The notes under the pieces: model-generated
Database searches by the model: none
Told to the model about the DNA's origin: nothing
The model's input: the letters and a program-made list of their open reading frames with translations, nothing else
Shown: positions 1 to 7,263 of the stretch, piece after piece
Position numbering within the stretch: the stretch's first letter is position 1
Layout of the letters: each line of letters starts with the position of its first letter
Program-made: the position numbers and the translations under genes
Origin: CAYLZW01 sp964388085
GTDB lineage: Bacteria > Myxococcota > UBA727 > CAYLZW01
DNA length: 14,746 bases
Reading direction: 5' to 3'
Assembly (NCBI GenBank): GCA_964388085.1
Contig: CAYLZW010000136.1
Location: forward strand, 1 to 14,746

Positions 1-235
1 TGGCGGCGGCACGAAGGACAGCGCGGGCTGGCGTGGCGCGAGAGAGGCGGCGTCGAGGGCCGGGCCCATCGCTCTGCACCTCGGGGTGCATGGGGCAGGT
101 GTACGCGGCTGCCGCCGCGCTGTGCGCGCGCGGAACGGCGCCGTGGTGCGCGAGATGCGCGTGCTCGCCGCTGTTGCTCGAGCGCGCGGCGTGCCCGTGG
201 CAGCAGGCGCTGTGGGAGTGGTGGGGCTCGACCAT
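1..235 (-). CDS. N-terminal fragment of a His-rich heavy-metal-binding protein, probably a metal P-type ATPase (partial)
   Basis: This frame starts at ATG 235-233 and stays open to the window edge (78 codons visible). GGAGGA at 245-240, four bases before the ATG, is a strong ribosome binding site and fixes the start. The first 45 residues are rich in His and Cys (HHSHSACCHGH, then EHAHLAHHG), a metal-binding tail. Residues 46-60 read YTCPMHPEVQSDGPG, the opening of the heavy-metal-binding domain (HMBD) found at the N-terminus of many Cu/Zn P-type ATPases and of some CusB-like adaptors. In that domain GPG is normally followed by xCPxCGMxL. Here the frame continues PRRRLSRATPARAVL, so the second Cys pair is missing. 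This may mean a frameshift, a recombination joint, a decayed gene or a variant. The rest of the protein lies outside the window, so ATPase identity is inferred from the tail and motif only. It is divergent to the czc operon. Confidence 0.6.
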   Translation of the reverse strand, partial: MVEPHHSHSACCHGHAARSSNSGEHAHLAHHGAVPRAHSAAAAAYTCPMHPEVQSDGPGPRRRLSRATPARAVLRAAA

Positions 236-301
236 GTCTTCCTCCGGCACGCCAGCGACCGCGGCGGCTCTCCAACAGGCAGACGGATGAGCGCACGCGT
301 T

Positions 302-330
302 CTTACAGTTGAGCCTCGGATCAGTGTAAC
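302..330. promoter_or_regulatory. near-palindromic divergent promoter/operator candidate between the P-type ATPase-like gene and the czc operon
   Basis: TTACA at 303-307 and TGTAA at 325-329 form an inverted repeat. TGA (310-312) and TCA (321-323) are inner matches around an 8-base centre. On the plus strand CTTACA (302-307), a 17-bp spacer and TGTAAC (325-330) look like a sigma-70 promoter, four of six matches at each box. On the minus strand GTTACA (330-325), 17 bp and TGTAAG (307-302) read equally well. One dyad could therefore fire both the leftward gene (start 235) and the rightward operon (start 414), and the symmetry suits a dimeric metalloregulator. This is inferred from base pattern only. 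Confidence 0.35.
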
Positions 331-413
331 GACGGCGCAAGTGTGCAGAGGGGCGCCGACCCGCGCTCGTTCGAGCGCTTGCATGTGGAGTCGGCGCACC
401 CTACCGTTCAGCC

Positions 414-755
414 GTGTCCTTCCTGCCCAGAGCTCTCGCGATCGTGCTTGCCTTCCTACTGTTTCCAGGAAGCGCCGAGGCGATCGAGAACGCCGCGCAC
501 CTCGTGAGCGAAGGGCACGCCGCGCACGCGCTGGCGGACGAAGAGCACGCACCGGAAGGTGACGAGCACGGCTGCTCGCCGACGTTCCACACCTGCGGAT
601 GTCACGCGATGACCTCGCCGATGACGTCACCTTCGGCCGTGCTCAGCGAGGTCGTGAAGCCAGCGTTCAGCGACGTTTCGAGCGTCTGTTGGTCTACGTC
701 CACCGACCTCGGACGGGACAACACGCGCTCTCTGCTTCGTCCGCCTATCGGCTGA
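414..755 (+). CDS. small secreted His/Cys-rich protein at the head of a czc operon (CzcI-like position)
   Basis: The 113-residue product starts at GTG 414 with no clear Shine-Dalgarno sequence. Residues 1-23 are a signal peptide (Arg at 6, a Leu/Ala/Phe core, cleavage likely after SAEA). The mature part is acidic and His-rich (His 29, 35, 38, 45, 52) and contains HGCSPTFHTCGCH (residues 52-64), a dense set of metal ligands. It ends in RPPIG. Small periplasmic His-rich proteins commonly sit first in Czc-type efflux operons, where they are thought to buffer or sense metal for the pump. The motif and context point to such a role, but I cannot assign a named family. It is 125 bases upstream of the outer-membrane factor gene on the same strand and probably co-transcribed. 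Overlapping frames on both strands look non-biological. Confidence 0.75.
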   Translation: MSFLPRALAIVLAFLLFPGSAEAIENAAHLVSEGHAAHALADEEHAPEGDEHGCSPTFHTCGCHAMTSPMTSPSAVLSEVVKPAFSDVSSVCWSTSTDLGRDNTRSLLRPPIG

Positions 756-867
756 TCGAGCACGCCAAAGGTTTCGTCGCGTCGCGCATCCCCTGCGTCG
801 CTCGCGCACCGTTGGTGTGTTCCCTCCTCGATTTCGGTCTCAACCGTTTGGTCGCTTGCGCGATCAT

Positions 868-873
868 GGAGGT
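868..873 (+). promoter_or_regulatory. Shine-Dalgarno sequence deciding the czcC start
   Basis: GGAGGT lies seven bases before GTG 881. It overlaps an upstream in-frame ATG (866), which itself has no ribosome binding site. This favours GTG 881, which leads directly into a clean signal peptide, over ATG 866 or the much longer open frame reaching back to 599. Confidence 0.7.
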
Positions 874-880
874 GTCAGCC

Positions 881-2197
881 GTGCTGCATCTACGCTCGTT
901 CGAGACGTGTTCCGTCGTCGTGCTCATTATCGCTGTTGCCTCGTCCTCGATCGCCCAGCCCACCGACGAGCCGGCCGTCGCTTCCATCACGCTCGAGCAA
1001 GCGTTGTCCCTCGCGCTCGAGAACAGCCCTCGGCTCTCGGTCTTTCGGGCCGACATCGCCGAAGCGGAGGCCGATCTCCGTGGCGCGAAGGTGTTCCCGG
1101 AGAATCCAGTCCTCGACCTGTCGGCCGGGCCGAGGTTTGGTGTCGGTGACCTCGCCGGCAGTGACCTCGGCCTCGACGCCAGCGTCGGGCTGTCGCAAGC
1201 GATCCCGCTGTTCGGCCGCTGGGGGGCTGCGGTGGATGTTGCGGAGGCGCGGCTCGACGCCGAGCGGTCAGCGGTGCGCTTCGACACCCAACGGTTGCTC
1301 GCCGCCGTGAGCCGCGCCTTCCTGGAGGCACAGCGCGCGGAGGCACTGGTCGGAGTGCAACGCGAGCGCACCAAGCTCCTGCAGGATCTCGTGGCGCTGA
1401 CCGAGCGGCGCGTCGAGGCCGGGGACGCGACGCAGCTCGACGTGAACCTATGGCAAGCAGAGCTCGGCAGCGCGCGCTCGAGCTTGCTGCGGTTCGAAGG
1501 CAGGGCGGTGGCGGCACGCGCGGAGCTCGCGGCGGGGATCGGCCTCGACCCAAAGGACCCACCCTTGCCGCAAGGAGCTCTTCAGCCGCCAAAGGACCCT
1601 CCCGCGGCCGCCCTCGATCTTGAGCAACGGAGTGATCTGAGAGCGCTCGCGGCGCAGGTCCGCGCGGCGGAGAGGGCGGTGGAGCTCGCAAGAGCGCGGG
1701 CGTGGCCCGACCTCGGCGTCGGCGCCTACCTGGAGACGGAGAAGCTGGCGCCCGGCCCAGAGGGAGTGACGGGCGAGTACCTTGCAGGTGCGCAGCTCAC
1801 GGTCCCATTGCCGCTCTTCGAACGAAACCAAGGGGACATCGCCAGAGCGGAAGCGCAACTGAACCGCGCCAAGGCTGTGCGTGCCGCGCGTCTGCTGGCG
1901 GCGGCCGCCGAGGTGGAGACGCAGTCCGCGCGGCTCGAAGCGGCGCTGGCCGCCGCGCGCGGCCTCGAGTCGAGCGTCGTCGCCACCACCGAAGAAACAC
2001 TGAGCCTCCTCGAGCGTTCGTTCGAAGAGGGCAAGATCGGCATCACCGACCTGCTGCTGCGTCAGCGCACGCTCCTCGACGCGCGCGCCGATTACATGGA
2101 CGCCATCGCCGACGCGCGCCTCGCCGAGATCGATCTCGAGCTGGCGGCTGGACGGCTCTCAACGGACCTCATTGATGAAATGGAAGTCAGCCCATGA
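881..2197 (+). CDS. czcC: TolC-family outer-membrane factor of a CzcCBA heavy-metal efflux system
   Basis: The 438-residue product forms the outer-membrane channel of a tripartite RND efflux complex, passing metal ions from the pump and adaptor to the outside. GTG 881 follows GGAGGT at 868-873. Residues 1-25 make a signal peptide (hydrophobic VVVLIIAVA, cleavage near SSSIA). The mature start ITLEQALSLALENSPRL is the usual opening of the outer-membrane efflux protein (OEP) fold, followed by the two long Ala/Glu/Arg-rich helical hairpin repeats of TolC proteins. The second repeat includes VPLPLFERNQGDIARAEAQL and ends with EGKIGITDLLLRQRTLLDARADY. Length matches the CzcC family. The frame is open upstream to 599, but that part reads as low-complexity Arg-rich sequence. 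The stop overlaps the next ATG by ATGA, which implies translational coupling to the adaptor gene. Confidence 0.88.
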   Translation: MLHLRSFETCSVVVLIIAVASSSIAQPTDEPAVASITLEQALSLALENSPRLSVFRADIAEAEADLRGAKVFPENPVLDLSAGPRFGVGDLAGSDLGLDASVGLSQAIPLFGRWGAAVDVAEARLDAERSAVRFDTQRLLAAVSRAFLEAQRAEALVGVQRERTKLLQDLVALTERRVEAGDATQLDVNLWQAELGSARSSLLRFEGRAVAARAELAAGIGLDPKDPPLPQGALQPPKDPPAAALDLEQRSDLRALAAQVRAAERAVELARARAWPDLGVGAYLETEKLAPGPEGVTGEYLAGAQLTVPLPLFERNQGDIARAEAQLNRAKAVRAARLLAAAAEVETQSARLEAALAAARGLESSVVATTEETLSLLERSFEEGKIGITDLLLRQRTLLDARADYMDAIADARLAEIDLELAAGRLSTDLIDEMEVSP

Positions 2198-3504
2198 AGA
2201 ACTTTGTTAGCGCGACAGGCGTCGCGTTCCTCGCGATGGTCACGATCGCGTGCGAGGCCGAAAGGCCAGCCGGCACGCGCGACGTCGAAGCGAGCGCACG
2301 CGTTCCGCCGGGTGCCAAGGCCGCCGACGGCGACGAGCACGCCGACGAGCACGCCGACGAGCCGGGTGGAGGGCACACGGACGAGGAGGGTGAAGAGCAC
2401 GGCGACGAGAAGCACGAAGAAGGTGTCGTGCGCCTGACGCCCGAGGTGCAGAAGCGCATCGGCCTCAAGACCGCCCCCGTGCAGCAGCGGGCCTTCAGCG
2501 CCGAGCTCTCGGCGACGGGAGAGGTCGACTTCGACCGAACCCGCCTCGCGCACGTCAGCCCTCGCCTCGACGGACGCGTGCTCGACGTCAGAGCGAACCT
2601 CGGCGACGAGGTCAAAAAGGGGGACCGGCTGGCTGCGATCGACTCCATCGAGCTCGGCAAGGCGAAGGCCGAGTACATGAAAGCGAAAGCGCGCGCGGAC
2701 GTCGCGGCTCGCGCCTTCGAGCGGGAGAAGAAGCTCTTCGAGGAGAAGATCTCCCCCGAGCGGGAGATGCTGGAAGCGAGAGCCGACTGGCAGGCGGCGA
2801 GGAGTGAGCTCAACGCCACGCGGGAGACCTTGCGCCTGTACGGCCTCGGCAACAAGGAGATCGACGGGAGCCGCTTTGGCGATCCCCAGGCATCGGTCGT
2901 GCCCCTGAGGGCACCCATCGCCGGCCGCATCGTCGAGAAAGACGTCACCCAGGGCGAGCTGGTGACGCCCGAGAAGAACCTGTTCAGCGTCGCCGATCTC
3001 TCGACGTTGTGGATCTGGACGAACATCTTCGAGCGTGACCTCTCCAAGGTGCATCTGGGCGATGACGTCGTCATCGAGACCGAAGCGCTACCGGGAAAGA
3101 CGTTCACGGGAAAGATCGGCTACATCGAGGACGAAGTGGACCGCGAGGCCCGCACGGTGCGGGCGCGCATCGACGTCAGCAACGAGGCCAGGTTGCTCAA
3201 GCCCGGCATGTTCGTTCGTGTGCGCATCAGCGATCCACACGCGGACGCCGGCGCGACGCAGGAGAACGCGCTCGTCGTCCCCGCCGGCGCGCTCGTCAGA
3301 GACGGCAAGGAGACGTACGTGTTCGTACGAGGCGCGGACGGCGCGTTCGAGCAACGAGAAGTCGCGGTGGGCCGCAAGGCGGGCAGCGAGATGGAGATCG
3401 TCTCCGGTCTCAAGCCGGAAGACTCCGTGGTCGTCGAAGGCGCCTTCTTTTTGAAGTCCGAGGTGAAGCGTGAGCAGCTCGCCGAGGGCGGACACTCGCA
3501 CTGA
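2194..3504 (+). CDS. czcB: CzcB-type periplasmic adaptor (membrane fusion protein) with a His/Asp/Glu-rich N-terminus
   Basis: The 436-residue product links the inner-membrane pump to the outer-membrane channel. Residues 1-20 end in VTIAC, a slightly atypical lipobox, so Cys20 may be lipidated. Residues 47-75 form an acidic His-rich segment with repeated DEHADEHADE (His 49, 53, 61, 69, 74), typical of CzcB-like adaptors and likely a metal-binding arm. The barrel-sandwich halves follow (VSPRLDGRVLDVRANLGDEV and APIAGRIVEKDVTQGELV), separated by a coiled-coil hairpin (KAEYMKAKARADVAARAFER onward). The beta-barrel LWIWTNIFERDLSKVHLGD and a membrane-proximal domain come next. The C-terminus is GGHSH. 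It overlaps czcC by ATGA and lies 11 bases before czcA. Metal specificity cannot be read from sequence; the His-rich arm favours Zn/Cd/Co over Cu/Ag. Confidence 0.92.
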   Translation: MKNFVSATGVAFLAMVTIACEAERPAGTRDVEASARVPPGAKAADGDEHADEHADEPGGGHTDEEGEEHGDEKHEEGVVRLTPEVQKRIGLKTAPVQQRAFSAELSATGEVDFDRTRLAHVSPRLDGRVLDVRANLGDEVKKGDRLAAIDSIELGKAKAEYMKAKARADVAARAFEREKKLFEEKISPEREMLEARADWQAARSELNATRETLRLYGLGNKEIDGSRFGDPQASVVPLRAPIAGRIVEKDVTQGELVTPEKNLFSVADLSTLWIWTNIFERDLSKVHLGDDVVIETEALPGKTFTGKIGYIEDEVDREARTVRARIDVSNEARLLKPGMFVRVRISDPHADAGATQENALVVPAGALVRDGKETYVFVRGADGAFEQREVAVGRKAGSEMEIVSGLKPEDSVVVEGAFFLKSEVKREQLAEGGHSH

Positions 3505-3515
3505 AGGCGACGAAC

Positions 3516-6500
3516 ATGATCAAGCGCATCGTCGACTTCTCTCTCGATAACAAGCTGCTCGTCATCGCCATCTGGGGGCTGCTCGCGGCGCTCGGCGTGG
3601 ACTCGCTGCGCAAGCTCCCCATCGACGCCGTCCCCGATGTCACCAACGTGCAAGTGCAGGTGTTGACGCAGAGCCCGGGGCTCGCGCCCGCCGAAGTGGA
3701 GCAGTTCGTGACCTTCCCGGTCGAGGCCGCGATGAGCGGGCTGCCCGCCGTGGAGGAGATCCGTTCGGTCTCGAAGTTCGGCCTCTCCGTCGTCACCGTG
3801 GTGTTCGAGGAAGGGACGGACATCTACTTCGCGCGCCAGCTCGTCGGCGAGCGGCTCATTGAGGCACGAGAGCAGATCCCCGAGGGCTACGGCGAGCCTG
3901 CCATGGGTCCCATCTCCTCGGGTCTCGGTGAGATCTTCCAATTCGAGGTGAAGGGCGAGCCCATGTGCACGCCAGAAGGCCCTGACACGAACGCGTGCTA
4001 CACGCCCATGGAGCTCAGGACCGTCCTCGACTGGACGGTCGCCTACCAGCTCCGCTCCGTGCCCGGCATCGTCGAGGTCAACTCCTTTGGCGGCCTGCTC
4101 AAGACGTATCAGGTCACGCTGCTGCCCAAGCGTCTGGCGGCAAACAACCTGACTGTCGCCGACGTCGCGGAGGCCATCGAGGCGAACAACCGCAACGTCG
4201 GCGGCGGCTACATCGAACGCCAGGGCGATCAGATGCTGGTGCGCGGCGAAGCGCTGATCACGAGCCTCGATGACATTCGCCGCATCGTCTTGAAGGTCGA
4301 TGAGCGCGGAACGCCGATCACCGTCGATCAGATCGCCCGCGTCGAGCTGGCGCCCATGATTCGGCAGGGCGCCGTGACCCGCGACGGACAGGGAGAGGCG
4401 GTCGTTGGCATTGTGATGATGCTCATCGGAGAGAACACCCGTACCGTCGTGCAGGCCGTCAAAGATCGCATCAACCAGATCGAGCGCACGCTGCCCAAAG
4501 GCGTCAGCATCGATCCCTTCTACGACCGAACGGACCTCATCGACCGCACCATCCGCACCGTCGCGAAGAACCTCATTGAAGGCGGCCTGCTGGTTATCCT
4601 CGTCTTGCTGCTTTTGCTCGGCAATCTGCGGGCCGGGCTCATCGTCGCGGCCGCCATTCCTCTCTCGATGCTGGTGGCCTTCACCGGCATGCGACTGGCG
4701 GGACTCTCGGGCAACCTCATGAGCCTCGGCGCCATTGACTTCGGGCTCATCGTTGATGGCTCCGTTGTGATGATCGAGAATGTGGTGCGAAATCTCCATC
4801 ACCGGCAAGCGGGCCTTGGCGCCAAAGAGCATCACGAGGACATCGTGCGCTCGTCTGCCAGGGAGGTCGCGCGGCCCGTGGTCTTCGCCGTCGGCATCAT
4901 CATGGTCGTGTATCTGCCCCTCCTCGCGCTACGTGGCGTCGAAGGCAAGATGTTCGTGCCCATGGCGCTCACCGTCGTGTTCGCGCTCGCTGGATCGCTC
5001 GTGTGCGCGCTGACGCTCATGCCCGTGTTGGCCTCGCTGCTCCTGAAGCGCGTCTCGGAGAAGGAGCCTTGGCTGTTCCGCCAGGCGCAGCGGCTCTACG
5101 CCCCGCTGCTCGGTCGTGTGATGCGACATCCCGGCCGGACCGCCGGCATCGCGGGTGTCGCCTTCGCGTCGAGCCTGGTCGTGGTCCCGTTCCTCGGCGC
5201 GGAGTTCATCCCGCGCCTCGAAGAGGGCGCGATCGCCATGCAGATCTGGCGACTGCCGAGCATCTCGCTCGAACAGTCGAACGCCATCAGCACCATGGCG
5301 GAGAAGGTGCTGGTGGAGGAGTTCCCTGAGGTCGAGACCGTCGTCTCTCGCACGGGGCGCGCCGAGATCGCCACCGATCCGATGGGCGTCGAGATCAGCG
5401 ACACCTACGTCATGCTGAACCCGCCCGACACCTGGCGCTTCGACACCAAAGAGGAGCTGGTCAGAGCCATTGCGGAGGCGATGGAGAAGAACGTCCCCGG
5501 CGCTGTCTTCAGCTTCTCGCAGCCCATCGAGCTGCGCGTGGCGGAGCTCATCTCCGGCGTGCGCTCGGACATCGCGGTGCACATCTACGGCGACGATCTC
5601 GATGGGCTGAAGGAGAAGGCCGACGAGGTGGGCGCCGTGCTGCAGGGCATCGAAGGCGCCGCCGACGTGAAAGCGGAGCAGACAGCCGGCTTACCTCTGT
5701 TGCGCGTGGACATCGACCGTCGAGCGCTCGCGCGTTACGGCATCGACGCGGAGCAGGTGCTCGGCGTCGTCGAGGCCATCGGCGGTCTGCGCGTGGGCAC
5801 CGTCATGGAGGGGCAACGTCGCTTCGCGCTGCAGCTCCGCTTTGACGACGCCACGAAACTGGACCCGGACACCATCGGTGATCTGCGCGTGGCCGCACCA
5901 TCGATGGGTGACGGCACGCAGCTCATTCCGATCTCACAGCTCGCGGACATCTCCGTCGACTCAGGGCCGGCGCAGATCAGCCGCGATCGCATCAGCCGGC
6001 GCATCAACGTCGAGGCAAATGTACGAGGCCGTGATCTGGCTTCGTTCGTCGCCGAGGCGCGTGCGGCGGTCGCGAACGAGGTCGAGCTGCCGCCCGGGTG
6101 GACCATCGAGTGGGGCGGCCAGTTCGAGAACCTGGAGGCGGCCTCGGCGCGCCTCGCGGTGCTCGTGCCGCTCGCGCTGCTGCTCATCTTCGTGTTGCTC
6201 TACAGCACATTCGGATCGTCCGCTCGCCTGGCCGCCCTGGTGTTCATGAACGTGCCGCTCGCCACGACCGGTGGTCTGGTCGCGCTCTGGCTGCGCGGCT
6301 ATCCGTTCTCCATCTCGGCGGGGGTCGGCTTCATCGCGCTCTTCGGCGTGGCGGTGCTGAACGGCGTCGTGCTCGTGACCTACACGGTGCAGCGTCAACA
6401 GGCCGGGCTCGCTCCGCGGGAGGCAGCGTACGAGGCAGCGCTCTTGCGTTTGCGGCCTGTGCTGATGACGGCGCTCGTGGCGTCCCTCGGCTTCGTCCCG

Positions 6501-6680
6501 ATGGCGCTCGCGACCAGCGCGGGAGCAGAGGTGCAGCGGCCGCTTGCTACCGTTGTCATTGGAGGACTCCTCACGTCGACGCTGCTGACGCTGCTGGTGC
6601 TGCCGACCGTGTATTCGTGGTTTGCGCCACGGGCACCTTCAGAGGCGGCGGAACCGCCAAAGGAAAGGGCGGAGGAATGA
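3516..6680 (+). CDS. czcA: CzcA-family heavy-metal RND efflux pump
   Basis: The 1054-residue inner-membrane proton/metal antiporter is the engine of the CzcCBA complex and has the family's usual length. TM1 (NKLLVIAIWGLLAALGV) is followed by the conserved PIDAVPDVTNVQVQVLTQSPG. TM4 carries DFGLIVDGSVVMIE, with Asp408, Asp414 and Glu421 at the same spacing as the Asp402/Asp408/Glu415 proton-relay triad of Cupriavidus CzcA. This places it in the Zn/Co/Cd (HME1) branch rather than the Cu/Ag CusA branch. Two large periplasmic loops and a second TM block (LVPLALLLIFVLLYSTFGS onward) complete the RND duplication. An insertion in the first loop carries Cys151 and Cys161. The start follows a weak AAGGCG site 11 bases after czcB. 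The stop overlaps the next gene by ATGA. Confidence 0.95.
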   Translation: MIKRIVDFSLDNKLLVIAIWGLLAALGVDSLRKLPIDAVPDVTNVQVQVLTQSPGLAPAEVEQFVTFPVEAAMSGLPAVEEIRSVSKFGLSVVTVVFEEGTDIYFARQLVGERLIEAREQIPEGYGEPAMGPISSGLGEIFQFEVKGEPMCTPEGPDTNACYTPMELRTVLDWTVAYQLRSVPGIVEVNSFGGLLKTYQVTLLPKRLAANNLTVADVAEAIEANNRNVGGGYIERQGDQMLVRGEALITSLDDIRRIVLKVDERGTPITVDQIARVELAPMIRQGAVTRDGQGEAVVGIVMMLIGENTRTVVQAVKDRINQIERTLPKGVSIDPFYDRTDLIDRTIRTVAKNLIEGGLLVILVLLLLLGNLRAGLIVAAAIPLSMLVAFTGMRLAGLSGNLMSLGAIDFGLIVDGSVVMIENVVRNLHHRQAGLGAKEHHEDIVRSSAREVARPVVFAVGIIMVVYLPLLALRGVEGKMFVPMALTVVFALAGSLVCALTLMPVLASLLLKRVSEKEPWLFRQAQRLYAPLLGRVMRHPGRTAGIAGVAFASSLVVVPFLGAEFIPRLEEGAIAMQIWRLPSISLEQSNAISTMAEKVLVEEFPEVETVVSRTGRAEIATDPMGVEISDTYVMLNPPDTWRFDTKEELVRAIAEAMEKNVPGAVFSFSQPIELRVAELISGVRSDIAVHIYGDDLDGLKEKADEVGAVLQGIEGAADVKAEQTAGLPLLRVDIDRRALARYGIDAEQVLGVVEAIGGLRVGTVMEGQRRFALQLRFDDATKLDPDTIGDLRVAAPSMGDGTQLIPISQLADISVDSGPAQISRDRISRRINVEANVRGRDLASFVAEARAAVANEVELPPGWTIEWGGQFENLEAASARLAVLVPLALLLIFVLLYSTFGSSARLAALVFMNVPLATTGGLVALWLRGYPFSISAGVGFIALFGVAVLNGVVLVTYTVQRQQAGLAPREAAYEAALLRLRPVLMTALVASLGFVPMALATSAGAEVQRPLATVVIGGLLTSTLLTLLVLPTVYSWFAPRAPSEAAEPPKERAEE

Positions 6681-7222
6681 CGGGTCTGCACGAGAACGAA
6701 TCGACGCGCGGCTGGCGAGCGCTCTGCCTCGTCGCTGCGACTGCCTTGGGGGCTGCGCTGGGCGGCGCTCTGCTCGCGTGCGTGCCAGGTGATGCAGTGG
6801 ATGCGGGCCCCGACCTGGGTCCGCCGGTCTATCCGGCGGACTTCCTCGAGAGCTTCAGCGCCGCCCGGCCGTGCTTTCTCACGCACGAGCACGAGCTGCG
6901 TTACGTGCAGGTGTTCGCGGATGCGCTGGCGTATCCGACCTACACGGAGTTCGAGGACCCTTACCCGGTCGGCGCCACCATCGTGAAGGTGGAGTACGAC
7001 AGCCCCGACGGCTGCGAGGCCATTACGCAATACACGGCGATGAAGAAGCTCGAAGCTGGAGAGAACCCACCGGGTCACGACTGGTGGTGGCAGCGTGTCT
7101 CGCCCGAGGGTCGGGTGCTCGAAGAGGGCGCACCAGCGACGTGCATCAACTGTCATCGAGTGCACTGCGAGGATCCCTACGGGTACGACCTCACCTGCAA
7201 GCCCGAGGCTGCGGGGTTTTGA
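6677..7222 (+). CDS. cytochrome P460-like c-type haem lipoprotein coupled to czcA
   Basis: The 181-residue product starts at ATG 6677, which overlaps the czcA stop (ATGA) and has GGAGGA immediately upstream inside czcA. Residues 1-35 are a lipoprotein signal ending in ALLAC (Cys35). The mature protein has YPVGATIVKVEY (97-107), then TAMKKLEAGENPPGHDWWWQRVSPEG split by a Pro/Gly turn, and a CINCH haem c motif at 156-160. A GT-IVKE, GDW-V-DG, CxxCH order is typical of the cytochrome P460 family. Known P460 proteins oxidise hydroxylamine or bind NO through a lysine cross-linked haem. Whether this one keeps such chemistry is unknown. Extra Cys at 66, 113, 164 and 174 could bind metal or form disulphides. 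Its operon position suggests a periplasmic redox or sensing role linked to metal efflux, which is inference. Confidence 0.68.
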   Translation: MTGLHENESTRGWRALCLVAATALGAALGGALLACVPGDAVDAGPDLGPPVYPADFLESFSAARPCFLTHEHELRYVQVFADALAYPTYTEFEDPYPVGATIVKVEYDSPDGCEAITQYTAMKKLEAGENPPGHDWWWQRVSPEGRVLEEGAPATCINCHRVHCEDPYGYDLTCKPEAAGF

Positions 7223-7263
7223 GGGCCGTGAGGTGTCGCGCCCACGGGTGACACGCGCGTCGC

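Noticed and set aside
33..562. Two overlapping rightward open frames (33-290 and 86-562)
   Set aside because: They lie antisense to the His-rich HMBD frame and across its promoter region, are Arg/Ala low-complexity with no domain, and have no ribosome binding site.
599..880. N-terminal extension of the CzcC frame back to 599
   Set aside because: It overlaps the small His-rich gene in another frame, reads as non-biological sequence and would bury the signal peptide. GGAGGT before GTG 881 gives a better start.
745..1691. Leftward open frames antisense to czcC
   Set aside because: These are long only because of high GC at third positions. They are Arg/Ser/Pro-rich without domains, and the plus strand encodes a clear TolC-family protein.
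2092..4835. Long leftward frames of 306-571 codons antisense to czcB and czcA
   Set aside because: The composition (Asp/His/Arg-rich with no hydrophobic pattern) is the mirror of well-conserved plus-strand genes. No motif or ribosome binding site is seen.
6098..6676. Upstream part of the frame that contains the P460-like gene
   Set aside because: It is out of frame within conserved czcA C-terminal coding sequence. ATG 6677 has a ribosome binding site and a lipoprotein signal.
7233..7254. GTGTC/GACAC stem between the convergent P460-like and lipoprotein genes
   Set aside because: It has only five pairs around a 12-base loop and no T-run, so it is too weak to call a terminator.
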